A program made the position numbers and the translations under genes. From Ustilago trichophora (Eukaryota; Basidiomycota; Ustilaginomycetes; Ustilaginales; Ustilaginaceae): DNA of 64,000 nucleotides. Shown in pieces: positions 9,852 to 18,951 of this stretch. The first letter of the stretch is position 1, and every line of letters starts with the position of its first letter. Location of the stretch: NCBI GenBank assembly GCA_900323505.1, contig OOIN01000030.1:595600-659599 (forward strand). The letters are read 5' to 3'. Below the pieces are notes generated by a model, which was not told the origin of the DNA, did no database searches, and saw nothing but the letters and a program-made list of their open reading frames with translations.

Positions 9852-11927
9852 ATGTCACAGACTTGTCCCGACTGTGGGTCGCGAGACAGTCTTAGCTTCA
9901 TCGCCGAAGCAGGTCAAAAGGTGTGCTCCAACTGCGGAACCGTCGCACATGACCTTCAAGTCTACGAACCTACCACTTTCCACGAGTTGGCCTATGCTCT
10001 CGGCGCTACACCAGAACGTCGACATCGTTCATCTGACTTTCCCGGTCCAGTTGGTCCATCCGGGCGCTACTTTTGGTCGAGCGATCTTGAGGAATCTCGC
10101 CGCCTCAATCAAGTGCTGAGGAAGCCCGAAGTCGATGCTCGCATACAAGGCACTCTCTCCACCCTTGCGCATCCTGGCCTCTTTGAACAAGTCGACTTCC
10201 TCTTCCAGCGCGCTCGCGACGAGTCCTGGAAGACACCCAAACTTGCTTCCGTCAAGCGAGGAGCCAGTGTACAAGATGAATCGCTTTCAGGTGCAGACGC
10301 CTCTTCCTCGACTTATCTGCCCTCTAGCCTGGTCGTACGTCGGGTCAGGTGGGGCAACGATTCACTTCTCCTGGCCACCGCCTGCTGCTATGCCGTGTTG
10401 CGGCGAGAAGGAATTCGAGTCGATCTACAGACAGTCTCGGATGCTGCACAACTTCCCTTCCTCAAGGTCAAGCGTGCCTTCAAACTGCTCAAGCTGCTTG
10501 TTGCCGACGCAATTCGAAACATCAGGCTCGCCAATCCCGATCCATACATTCATCGCATCGTTGCCTTCTTTCACTTTCTCAATTCCCGCACAGGCTCAGT
10601 CAAGGTCAGCGTCAAAGTTGCCAAGATTCTTCAGCCGCTGCGCAGCACGTCTGCCAGCACAACCTCGGCTATCAACACAGATCCCTCTCGTATCCTCTCC
10701 AACACTCCTTTCGAAGCAGTCGAGGCCACCGCGCTTGACCTTTGCAAACTGTGGTGGCCCAATCGAATCAGCTCCACACAGTCTCCACCTCAACTCGCCG
10801 CATTTGCCATCGTTATCTTGGCTATCGAGGCCAACGTCAAGGCACCTGCACCAATCCTCGAGATGTTTCGTTATACCCGTCAGGCCCTCGAGTTTGACCC
10901 CACCCTGGTTCGTTCCCAAAGCACCCTCGGACCGCAGCTCACTACCGACGATCCTTCGAGCAAGAATGCCATCGAATACTACAAAGAGCTGTGCCAAGCA
11001 GTACGACTCGAAGCATCCAAAATTCCCTGGCTCACCGATCTAACGCCCATCCCTCAACAAGGTCGGGCGAAGAAACGCTCTGCGCTACCGAGATCCGTTG
11101 ACTCAAGCCTGGCAGGCATGACAGACTTGGCTCGTCGCGATCTGATCGTACATGCACTGGATGTGCTGGACGTGTGGCGAAACCTGGCATCAAACAGGCC
11201 CGAAGTCGCAGATATCCAACCAGCTTGTCTACATCAACCTCCCACAACAGCGCTCGGCGAAGAAGAGGCTTCATCCCGGTGCATGAAGGACCGTGAAGAA
11301 AGGGATGCCTCGGAGCTCGAAGTTGATGTCGACGAATTCACTTGCTTCGGTTCTGATGTACAGTATCAGAGTCTTGCTGGCTCACCTGGGCGATCTCATA
11401 TCGATGACGAATCTCTGCTCGAAGAGGATGGAGATGGAGAGGCATGGCCGCGCATCCAAACCCGACTGCAAGCGTCTGGGATCCTCGATTCTCCTGCTAA
11501 CTCTGAAGGCGTTGGAAGTCAGCAACATCCGATTGATCTTCTCACCGACGATCAAGTCGATCAAATCCTCTTTGACACCGACGAGCTTGCCCCCATCTTT
11601 CGAACAGATCCGGCTGAGCTTGCTGCATTCGAGCGAGCCAAGGTGGCCGCTGGCGACTGGCCTGCCAAGTCGGAACACGAGCGCAATGCCGAGTTTGCCG
11701 CTTTTGCACGGAGCGTTGTTCGTGATCAGTCGCCCGCTAGACAGAAGAAACGGAAGGATTCGGCAGCCTCTCCTGTCGCAGAAACGAGTTCGAATCCGTC
11801 AAAAGGCGGTCAAATTCGGAAGAGGCAGCTTCAGACATCATCCCTTTCAAAAAGCAAGAAGCGCTCTCGTCTGCCATCCAAGCTTTCTCTCGAGGAACAG
11901 CTCGAAGAATCGGACTGGAGTGATTGA
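9852..11927 (+). CDS. TFIIB/Brf1-family transcription factor (zinc ribbon plus cyclin-like folds)
   Basis: 691 residues, single exon, start ATG at 9852 in context CACCATGT. The N-terminus is a TFIIB-type zinc ribbon with Cys5, Cys8, Cys25 and Cys28 (CPDCGS ... CSNCG). Two helical cyclin-like repeats follow: about 100-215 (LLLATACCYAVLRREG then LQTVSDAAQLPFLKVKRAFK), and a weaker second repeat to about 350. The C-terminal half is acidic and low in complexity and ends in a basic, Ser/Lys-rich tail (KKRKDS, KSKKRSR), probably nuclear targeting. Zinc ribbon plus cyclin folds with a long C-terminal extension is typical of Brf1, the pol III TFIIIB subunit. The cyclin repeats are divergent, so a TFIIB-like regulator of another class is possible. 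Confidence 0.75.
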   Translation: MSQTCPDCGSRDSLSFIAEAGQKVCSNCGTVAHDLQVYEPTTFHELAYALGATPERRHRSSDFPGPVGPSGRYFWSSDLEESRRLNQVLRKPEVDARIQGTLSTLAHPGLFEQVDFLFQRARDESWKTPKLASVKRGASVQDESLSGADASSSTYLPSSLVVRRVRWGNDSLLLATACCYAVLRREGIRVDLQTVSDAAQLPFLKVKRAFKLLKLLVADAIRNIRLANPDPYIHRIVAFFHFLNSRTGSVKVSVKVAKILQPLRSTSASTTSAINTDPSRILSNTPFEAVEATALDLCKLWWPNRISSTQSPPQLAAFAIVILAIEANVKAPAPILEMFRYTRQALEFDPTLVRSQSTLGPQLTTDDPSSKNAIEYYKELCQAVRLEASKIPWLTDLTPIPQQGRAKKRSALPRSVDSSLAGMTDLARRDLIVHALDVLDVWRNLASNRPEVADIQPACLHQPPTTALGEEEASSRCMKDREERDASELEVDVDEFTCFGSDVQYQSLAGSPGRSHIDDESLLEEDGDGEAWPRIQTRLQASGILDSPANSEGVGSQQHPIDLLTDDQVDQILFDTDELAPIFRTDPAELAAFERAKVAAGDWPAKSEHERNAEFAAFARSVVRDQSPARQKKRKDSAASPVAETSSNPSKGGQIRKRQLQTSSLSKSKKRSRLPSKLSLEEQLEESDWSD

Positions 11928-13073
11928 AACCAACTGGCTGTACTGTACTTCTCGCCCTTGACTCATAAAAAACCCATTCAAAGACATCAATCAATCAGCT
12001 CGGCCAAAGACGAACGAGTTGAGATATGAATAAAAGCTGAAAGCCGAGAGATGACTGAATGCATGCATGCAATGGCAAAAGGCTTCTCATCGTGAAACAG
12101 TAGGGCACTGACACCGATTCTCGACTTTCTTCTCGACTCCAGAAAAGCGGTGAAGCCAAAAAAAGTGGAGCCAAAAATAAGGTTTTGAAATTGAAAGGGC
12201 TCGATACCATTGTCAGGCCAAATCAGCGAAACAGCAGCGAGAGTCCTCAACGTGATGGTGATGCCGAGAGCGGAACACACGGACCAAAAGGAAACGACAA
12301 AGCGGGCTGGTTGCTTGTCGATGCTCAGAGCTTGTTGAGAATATGAGCGTTCAGCGACCTCTCGACCGCGTGGCTGAGTCACGGACTCGCTTCCGACTCG
12401 TCTACACAGTCACTTGAGAACGCCTCTTTCTGACATTCACACTTCGCACACCTCTGCGGAAGAAGGGAAGGTGCTATCGGTCCATCATCGAAACAGCTTC
12501 GATGCCCAGGACCCTGATCAACGTGTCACACGACAGTCATCTTGGCTCTCTAAGCTTTCCTTTTCGCAATGTTGGTCTCCGTTTGCCTTCCGGACTCTAT
12601 CTTTCCTACGTTTCAAATCAAACATGTTTATCCCCACGGTATCGGACGGGCAACCAATTCTCTCACAAGCATCACTAAGCCGAGTGGTGTAGGTGTTATC
12701 TGGCTCAACTTGCGCGGACGCGCTATAGCCAAACGCTGTGTGCAAACGGCTGGCAGAAAGAGCGGACGTGGCCAAAGTGGTGGTTTCTGTCTGTTCCCAC
12801 ATCGGTGCTATGCTTCCGGACTAGGACTCTTCTTTCACCTCAGCTTTCTCTTCGAAATACGAGCGAAGCTCAGTGAGGCCTGTTGGAGCTCAGTCATGGC
12901 TGAGTCGCAGCTACAGACAACAGACTTGTTCAGATATATAGATGAGCACGGCAAAGCAACCATCTTCACCAGAGAGCATCCCTCTTCCGCATCGTTTCTG
13001 ATCTTCATTCCATTAGTCTCAACGCTGTCCAGCACATCCCATTTTCTCCATATCCAAATCGAAAATCTTCACA
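11928..13073. other. Intergenic region upstream of alcohol dehydrogenase
   Basis: About 1.15 kb. Starts with the 3' flank of the TFIIB-like gene (including GTACTGTAC at about 11940-11948), then a promoter-like region with a CT-rich stretch before the dehydrogenase start. Overlapping ORFs (for example 12569-13264) run into the dehydrogenase in another frame and have no motif. No gene supported. Confidence 0.6.
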
Positions 13074-14381
13074 ATGACTTCTTCTGCACCCGGGGATCTC
13101 GCCACCGCCGCCGTCTCTGGCTACAAGCCTGGCGAGACTGCTATGCACGCCCTTACCTGGCACGGCAAGCGCGACGTCCGTGTTTCTTCCGTCGACAAAC
13201 CCACCATCACCGACCCAACCGACATTATCGTCAAGACTACGGGCGCCACCGTCTGTGGCAGTGATCTTCACCTCTTTCATGGAGACATCCCCGACATCGA
13301 GCAGGGCGACATCCTTGGCCATGAAGGCGTGGGCACAGTTGAGTCTGTCGGCGCTCAAATCACCAAGTTCAAGGTTGGCGATCGTGTCGTAGCTTCGTTT
13401 TCCGTCGCTTGCGGTGATTGCAAGTACTGCAAGGATAAGCAATTCACCATGTGTGAACGCACCAACAAGAGTGATAAAATGGAGAAGTTCTACGGTCAGA
13501 AGATCGGCGGTATCATGGGTTATGGACATTTGCTCAATGGGTACGCAGGAACCCAGGCCGAGTACTTCCGCGTTCCCTTCGGCGATGTCAACTGCTTCCA
13601 CTTGCCCGACGAGGTTCCGGACGAGAAAGCTCTGCTTCTGGCTGACGTTGCACTCACTGCCTACCACAGTGTCGTGGATATTGGCTTCAAGGAAGGCGAG
13701 ACCGCCGCCATCTGGGGTGCTGGCCCTATCGGACAACTCATCGCACAGTGGCTCACCAAGGTCTTTGGCGCCAAAAAGGTGATTCTCATTGACAACGTTG
13801 CCCCTCGTCTGCAGTGGGTCAAGGATCGTCTCCCTGTCGAGGTCATCAACTTTGACCACACCAGCAAGGTTGCTGAGGAGGTGATGAACAAGGTACCCGG
13901 TGGTGTCGACGTTTCCTTTGATGCGGCCGGATTCCGCTATGCCAAGTCGTTCCTGCACCGCGCCATGCAGACCCTCTCGCTCGAGACCGACACGCCCGAG
14001 ACGCTCAACGAGGCCATCCGTGCCACGCGCAAGGGTGGACGCATCAGCGTCATTGCCGACTATGTAGGGGTCTGCGGTGGCTTCCTCATTGGTGCTCTGA
14101 TGATGAAGGGCATCACGCTCAAGGGTAACGGCCAGGCTCCCGTCCAACGCTACATGGACAAGGTCATCTCCGAGTACATTGTGACTGGCAAGTTCGACCC
14201 CACCCTCATCCTTACGCACCGCTTCACCTTTGACGATGTTGCCAAGGCGTACAAGTCGTTTGATCAGAAGCGCATTGACGAGAGCAAGGGGATTCCCTAT
14301 CTCAAGGCCTTTATCGAGACCAAGCACTCGAAACCCCGAGCTCAAGGCACGCCTGAGCTTGGACCTGTTCCTGGCGCTTAG
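13074..14381 (+). CDS. Zinc-dependent alcohol dehydrogenase, formaldehyde-dehydrogenase-like
   Basis: 435 residues, single exon, ATG at 13074 in context ACAATGA. A typical medium-chain dehydrogenase. Catalytic-zinc ligands lie in VCGSDLHLFHGD and GHEGVG. The structural-zinc Cys cluster is CGDCKYCKDKQFTMC. The Rossmann NAD(P) motif is GAGPIG, followed by an ILIDN strand. Length and the insert before the nucleotide-binding fold resemble the glutathione-independent formaldehyde dehydrogenase / threonine-dehydrogenase-like branch of fungal MDR enzymes. Expected reaction: NAD-dependent oxidation of a primary alcohol or hydroxymethyl adduct, probably cytosolic since no targeting signal is visible. 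High use of C-ending codons suggests good expression. Substrate not determinable from sequence. Confidence 0.88.
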   Translation: MTSSAPGDLATAAVSGYKPGETAMHALTWHGKRDVRVSSVDKPTITDPTDIIVKTTGATVCGSDLHLFHGDIPDIEQGDILGHEGVGTVESVGAQITKFKVGDRVVASFSVACGDCKYCKDKQFTMCERTNKSDKMEKFYGQKIGGIMGYGHLLNGYAGTQAEYFRVPFGDVNCFHLPDEVPDEKALLLADVALTAYHSVVDIGFKEGETAAIWGAGPIGQLIAQWLTKVFGAKKVILIDNVAPRLQWVKDRLPVEVINFDHTSKVAEEVMNKVPGGVDVSFDAAGFRYAKSFLHRAMQTLSLETDTPETLNEAIRATRKGGRISVIADYVGVCGGFLIGALMMKGITLKGNGQAPVQRYMDKVISEYIVTGKFDPTLILTHRFTFDDVAKAYKSFDQKRIDESKGIPYLKAFIETKHSKPRAQGTPELGPVPGA

Positions 14382-15094
14382 CATCCGTTGATCCGACTTT
14401 CTTCTTCTTCTGCCATTTGTAGTCTGGCTCGCATGTCTGTTCTCTCGCATTGGAATTTGATGTTTCTTTGGCTCGAGTTGTCGGCGACTATCTGTCAAGT
14501 CTCTTATTGATCGAGTGTAAAGCAGTCATGTCTGCCTTGATTGAAAGAGCAAGCCCATTGCATGCGAGACGTGATGGCCGAGTGAAATCATGATGCTTAG
14601 GAACAACGATAGGCAGCGCTGACTGAAGCTTCACATCATTGCACACAGTTCAGGGTCCTGTCAGTCAGCTCCTGTCGCTTTGCGCCAAACGATGAGATTT
14701 GCTTTTTACCGCCTTTTTTTTTCTTCTCTTTTTTTGGTCGGTTAAAGTGGAGGATCACTCAGCGTACGGTGAATTAGCTTTGCAACGAAACAGAAGGACT
14801 AGTGTGGACTGCATCAGCTTTGGTGAATGTTTGTGTGACGTTACACAGCGGTACTGTATAGGCAGAAAGATGTATGTCCTTGAGAAGAGAAGGGAGGAGG
14901 GGAGACATTTTTGTAGGAGCTTTTGGCAGCAAGCCTTGAGTTTGCGCAGCTTCCGAGCCTCAATCAAGCTGCTTTTCAAAGCAGATATAAGAACCAGCTT
15001 GCCAACCTCAACTTTTCATCAGTCCCGATATCAAATACATCAACCTTGTCTTTTCTCGACCACCACAGCTTTTTCAATCAGTAAATTATCAAGA
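14382..15094. other. Intergenic region
   Basis: About 0.7 kb. Contains a pyrimidine-rich tract (about 14702-14740), a GTACTGTA motif near 14851 and a TATAAGA-like sequence at about 14985, roughly 110 bases before the small gene's ATG. No gene seen. Confidence 0.6.
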
Positions 15095-15504
15095 ATGTCC
15101 AACCTCGATATGTCGTCCGGACCTCAACAGGAAGTTGCAGGAACTCTGCCCAACAATTACTCTCTCGGCGGAGGAAATATGAAAGCCGATCCCAAGGTTC
15201 CTTTGAACACGATTCCCAATCCAGAAGCTGGTAGAGACGATGTAAATACCGGTGGTCGTGGTGGTGATGTTCTTCGTCAGGAAGTACATGCTCATGTAAG
15301 CTTCCCATAGTCTCTCCTATAAGACGTTGAAAGTGCGTATCGTGGGAGGAATCGTGTTTGCTGATATATATATATATATTTTTGATATTGCTACAACAGG
15401 ATATCGACCTGCCAGAGAACAAGCCTCACATGCATCCGGGTGCTAATGAAACTCACAAGCAGGTGCATTCTTCTCAATCCGGTCCCGATAAACCTCGTGT
15501 CTAA
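15095..15504 (+). CDS. Small hydrophilic protein, two exons, function unknown
   Basis: Predicted spliced gene: exon 1 at 15095-15295 (67 codons), intron 15296-15399 (donor GTAAGC, acceptor ACAACAG), exon 2 at 15400-15504 with stop TAA. The product is about 101 residues, rich in Gly, Asn, Asp, Pro and His, with no hydrophobic segment, signal peptide or recognised domain (starts MSNLDMSSG; ends SGPDKPRV). The phase-0 junction and intact exon 2 support it. A TATA-like box lies about 110 bases upstream. Composition suggests an intrinsically disordered protein of the kind induced by stress or starvation in fungi; this is inference. A similar single-intron hydrophilic gene lies at 50886-51451. Confidence 0.7.
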
Positions 15505-15696
15505 ATGTGTTCAACCAAAAAAAAAAAGAAGAATTAGTTGACAATCTCAATTCCTGACCATTGTCTCACGTGTGTAAAGATAACAGACAACGAGAATGCA
15601 TCATGTTTGCGATGTGTAGATTGATTGAATTGCTATTCCTGTATCGAGCAGATCTTTATAGATCTAGCTGGAGCATGTCAGAAGGGAGAAATGTTT

Positions 15697-17175
15697 CTAC
15701 AATCGCCAACGCTTGCCCACTTCCAATCCGTCCTCTAAATTCTGTGCGAGTTCTGGCTGGGCATCCGTCTGAGCCGCACTCGTTTTCTTGACTCCATTCT
15801 CTTTAGCTCCATCGGGCACATCCAAGCCTCTCCCATTTGCATCCACCTCCATAAAGTTGGGCCTCAACCTGGTGATGCTAACAAATCCATTCATGATCGC
15901 CCACACATCTGTTCCCTCTGGCAGCTTGCGGGGCCCGAGTAAAGATGCCATGTTGGGAGCGAAATGCAAGACGTTTTCCGGCTTTGGTGCTGTAGGAGGC
16001 TGTGGTGCCGGAGGGGCGGCGTACTTTGTGATTGGGTCAGCGGCGAATAAGGGGCCATAGCGGTTTTCCCAAATTCGAGTCCAGACCACCTCTGGTTTGC
16101 TGACGGTTTCACAGAGAGGTACGTTGATGCTATAGCATCCGACGTCTGGTTCTTTGTCCCAATTGGTATAGAGGCGTTGAATGAGGCTGGCAGAGAGTTT
16201 GTTGGCTTGGGAAGCGATGTTGCGCAGCTGTGCAGGGTCTAGGCCGGAATTGCGGGCCTTGGAACGATCGGCAAAGGTGGGCGCGTTGGCGGTGAAATGG
16301 CCAAAGGAGACGGCGATGCTACGGACTCCGGCGAGGGATGCAGCCATCGCAGCGCCTAGGGTACCAGAGGAGAGGGCAAAGGCGGTTCCTGTGTTACGGC
16401 CAAAATTGGGACCAGATACGACAAGGTCGAAGGGTGTCTTGGTGCTAGCTGGTGCCTCACGCTCTTGAGCAGTCTCGCCGAAGAAGGCGTTCTGGTTGAA
16501 CAGTCCTGCGTTGGAAGCGGTGGTGGGAGAGCCATCGATGAGGATCCATTCCGCAATCTCGCCACGTTCGCGGTTGATAGGTCGACGCGTGGCAGACCAT
16601 GACTCTGCGGTACCAGCTTGCTTGCCGTCAAAATTGTCTTTGAGTGGATAGTAGTACCATATGGCAACGGGTCCCTGCAGGGAGAATTGCATGGATCCCC
16701 ATGACTTTTGGAAAGAAGGGAGTACCACGCTCACATCCCATCCGAGGGCGACGAGTTCTTCGTACAGCCCAAGAACGTGAGGTGAAGAAGCGGAGGGTGG
16801 ACCATCGTCGTTGACCAGCAGCACCTTGGGTCTAGAATTGTTGGTGGGGGTGATCATGTTGTATGAATCGCTATTGGAATTGGGGTAGGTATCTGACAGT
16901 TCGGTGTCGATGTGAATGCCTTTTCCAGCAGTGCAGGTCGAACGCTGTTGATCGCGGTAGAAAAGTACAGAGACGAGTAGAACGAGCAACGAAGTGAAGA
17001 GCGTGTGTAACTTAGGAACCCGCAGCATCAACTGATGGTTGGTCGGTGAAAAGAAAGGCCCGTTCGCGAAACAAAGGGGGAGACGTTGGACGATCAGGTT
17101 CGATGCTGTAGTTATAGTAACAGATAGGTTTGTGCGCTTTCTCGCTTTGCCAATCACACATGGCATATGCGACAT
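15697..17175 (-). CDS. SurE-like survival protein / acid phosphatase-type nucleotidase with N-terminal membrane segment
   Basis: Up to 492 residues from the ATG at 17175. A later ATG at 17028 (residue 50) directly precedes a hydrophobic stretch (LHTLFTSLLVLLVSVLF) and would give a 443-residue protein with a signal peptide or anchor; I consider that start at least as likely. The SurE fold is clear: VLLVNDDGPP (metal-binding NDDG), LIDGSPTTASN, and SGPNFGRNTG followed by GTLGAAMAASLAGVRSIAVS. SurE enzymes are metal-dependent 5'/3'-nucleotidases or phosphatases; fungal secretory-pathway members are acid phosphatase-like. The C-terminal ~100 residues, with a Pro-rich insert, are less conserved. 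The region upstream borders the proposed inversion breakpoint at about 17.54 kb. Confidence 0.82.
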   Translation of the reverse strand: MSHMPCVIGKARKRTNLSVTITTASNLIVQRLPLCFANGPFFSPTNHQLMLRVPKLHTLFTSLLVLLVSVLFYRDQQRSTCTAGKGIHIDTELSDTYPNSNSDSYNMITPTNNSRPKVLLVNDDGPPSASSPHVLGLYEELVALGWDVSVVLPSFQKSWGSMQFSLQGPVAIWYYYPLKDNFDGKQAGTAESWSATRRPINRERGEIAEWILIDGSPTTASNAGLFNQNAFFGETAQEREAPASTKTPFDLVVSGPNFGRNTGTAFALSSGTLGAAMAASLAGVRSIAVSFGHFTANAPTFADRSKARNSGLDPAQLRNIASQANKLSASLIQRLYTNWDKEPDVGCYSINVPLCETVSKPEVVWTRIWENRYGPLFAADPITKYAAPPAPQPPTAPKPENVLHFAPNMASLLGPRKLPEGTDVWAIMNGFVSITRLRPNFMEVDANGRGLDVPDGAKENGVKKTSAAQTDAQPELAQNLEDGLEVGKRWRL

Positions 17176-17513
17176 GCGTACACAAATGTCGGTCTTTCTC
17201 GGTTGCCGAACCCCGATTTTGTTTTGCTCTAGGTGTCAGGTACAACAATCTATGTGGAGGCAGAAATTTGGCTTTTGCTGCTCTCGGTGGAACACATTGG
17301 ATAACGACGCACGTCCGCCGCATCATCATCGCCTTCTCGTCCATTCGCTACCTGCCTTCAGCATACATCGATCGAACAACACAAACTCTGAGCGACGTAC
17401 ACAAGCTGCGCATAGCCACAGCAGCGCAATTCAAGCCAGCCAGCATCTCCTCTTCAGACGACGAATACGAGCTGCAGCCTCTCTCCCGAGGCTCTGCCCG
17501 ATCACCGGTCACC
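17176..17513. other. Short region between SurE-like gene and P5B fragment
   Basis: About 340 bases upstream of both divergent genes. The frame of the P5B fragment stays open through it back to 17130. The last part (encoding SSDDEYELQPLSRGS) looks protein-like, but no homology is recognised and I do not assign it as coding. Confidence 0.4.
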
Positions 17514-18134
17514 ATGACTACCACATACTCGCACGGTCACACTCCAATCCATCCTCGCGCGCCCACGGCCAACCTCGTCTCCGTCAAGGTCCTTGTCAGC
17601 CTGATCGGTCAAGTTGCCATCTGTGGTGCTTTTCAAGCATGGGCCTTCTACTACGTCCGACGTCAACCATGGTACGAGCCTCCCGAGATCAACCCTGACG
17701 AGCTCAACGTCGTCAATCCGGAGAACTCGGCGGTGTTCCTCATCTCCTCGTTCCAATACATCACAGGAGCCTTGGTGTATAGCACGGGCTTCCCCTATCG
17801 TAAGCCTCTGTACACCAACGTGTGGCTGATGGCTACTGTCACGCTTCTGCTGGGTCTCTCGCTCTATGCCCTCTTCACGCCATCCGGGTTGATCTTTGAC
17901 CTTCTCGGACTGGTCGAGTTCCCACGCTCGTTCCACATTGCCTTGTTCATCGCAGTGGTCCTCAATACGGTGCTCTGCTTTGTGTTTGAGTCGATCCTCT
18001 CCAAATACGTCGTCAAGCTTGTCAAAGGCCTCCAGCGACTGGCACGCCGCTCGAGAAGGTCAAAGACGCGCAAACACGGTAGCAAGCTGTACAAGGCTGT
18101 TGAAAGGAGCATGCAGCACGATGGAGATGTCTAG
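17514..18134 (+). pseudogene. C-terminal fragment of P5B-type ATPase (membrane segments M7-M10), relocated and inverted
   Basis: 206 codons from an ATG at 17514 in a good context (GTCACCATGA) to the stop at 18132-18134. From about residue 14 (RAPTANLVSVKVL) the sequence matches the C-terminal region of yeast Ypk9/human ATP13A2-type P5B ATPases, including ISSFQYITGALVYSTGFPYR. It contains four hydrophobic segments corresponding to M7-M10 and a basic tail. None of the catalytic domains is present. They lie in the minus-strand gene at 21092-25444, which stops exactly where this fragment's homology begins. Classified as a gene fragment, but the frame is uninterrupted and has its own start, so expression as a separate polypeptide is possible. 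Confidence 0.85.
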
Positions 18135-18951
18135 CTTTCTTTCAATCATCCTCTTCTGCTGTATTTGTACGTTCTGCACCACCACACGTTGCTCGTAGCA
18201 TGTCGCAATTCCGATACCCTGCCAGTTGTTGCTATCAGAGTAGCGAGTCGTCTGTCCTCATGGCGGGATGGGGCATTTTGGTCACTGACTTGAACGATGC
18301 CGAGATTCACGATCTTGTGCTCTTCCCGATTTGTGCTATAGGTGACTTTGACTGGGGCCAAAGACTGGTGTTAGACCGAGCAATGGACCTTGTCACACAA
18401 TTCTGCTCTCGCCGGCCGACTTTGGCAGGAAAACCAAAAGGGAATTGGCCGAGAAGACGTCTACTTTTTGACATGTGATTTTCGGTTTTGACTTTCTGGA
18501 ACCCGCGGACGGCTGGAAAAATTTTCCTTCTGGTGTCCAACTCCGCGCCCGTCCTACCACAAATCATAACGCCATTATAGAGCGCAATGTCGAGTGAAGC
18601 AACCAACCAGATAACAGGGTCGTGCGATCCTTCCACCTCCGAAACGGCTAGAGCGCAAAGACCGCGTGGGGGTTCAAGTTTGCTGATTCGGTTTCTGCTT
18701 TGGGATCGAGTTCTCATGCTCGCTTGTGCACTTGCCGAGAGAACAGGAAAGCTCGACAATTTTTCCTCAACCAACAAAAGGGTTGCAGCAACTTGACGAG
18801 CGAAGCTTATCTTCAGCCTGAGAGCGTTCCTGAGCCAGACTCTGCAATTCTCAGCTACCTTTTGCGAGTCTGTCTGCTTTACTTTGTGTGCAGCGTGAGC
18901 ATCGTAGAACGGTTGCTTCCGTACCACATCTTGGTCCTCCTCGCCTTCACC
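18135..18951. other. Intergenic region upstream of amino acid permease
   Basis: About 0.8 kb inside the proposed inverted segment. The permease frame is open back to 18700 but has no ATG before 18952. The minus-strand ORF at 18307-18927 has no motif. No gene supported. Confidence 0.6.

Noticed and set aside
12569..13264. Plus-strand ORF running from the intergenic region into the dehydrogenase
   Set aside because: Different frame from the dehydrogenase, no motif, no coding-like composition before 13074.
13005..14498. 497-codon minus-strand ORF opposite the alcohol dehydrogenase
   Set aside because: Mirror frame of a strongly codon-biased real gene; no domain recognised.
17130..17513. Open frame upstream of the P5B C-terminal fragment treated as coding
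   Set aside because: No homology; Kozak-like ATG at 17514 is nearer the conserved part, so the extension is left unassigned.
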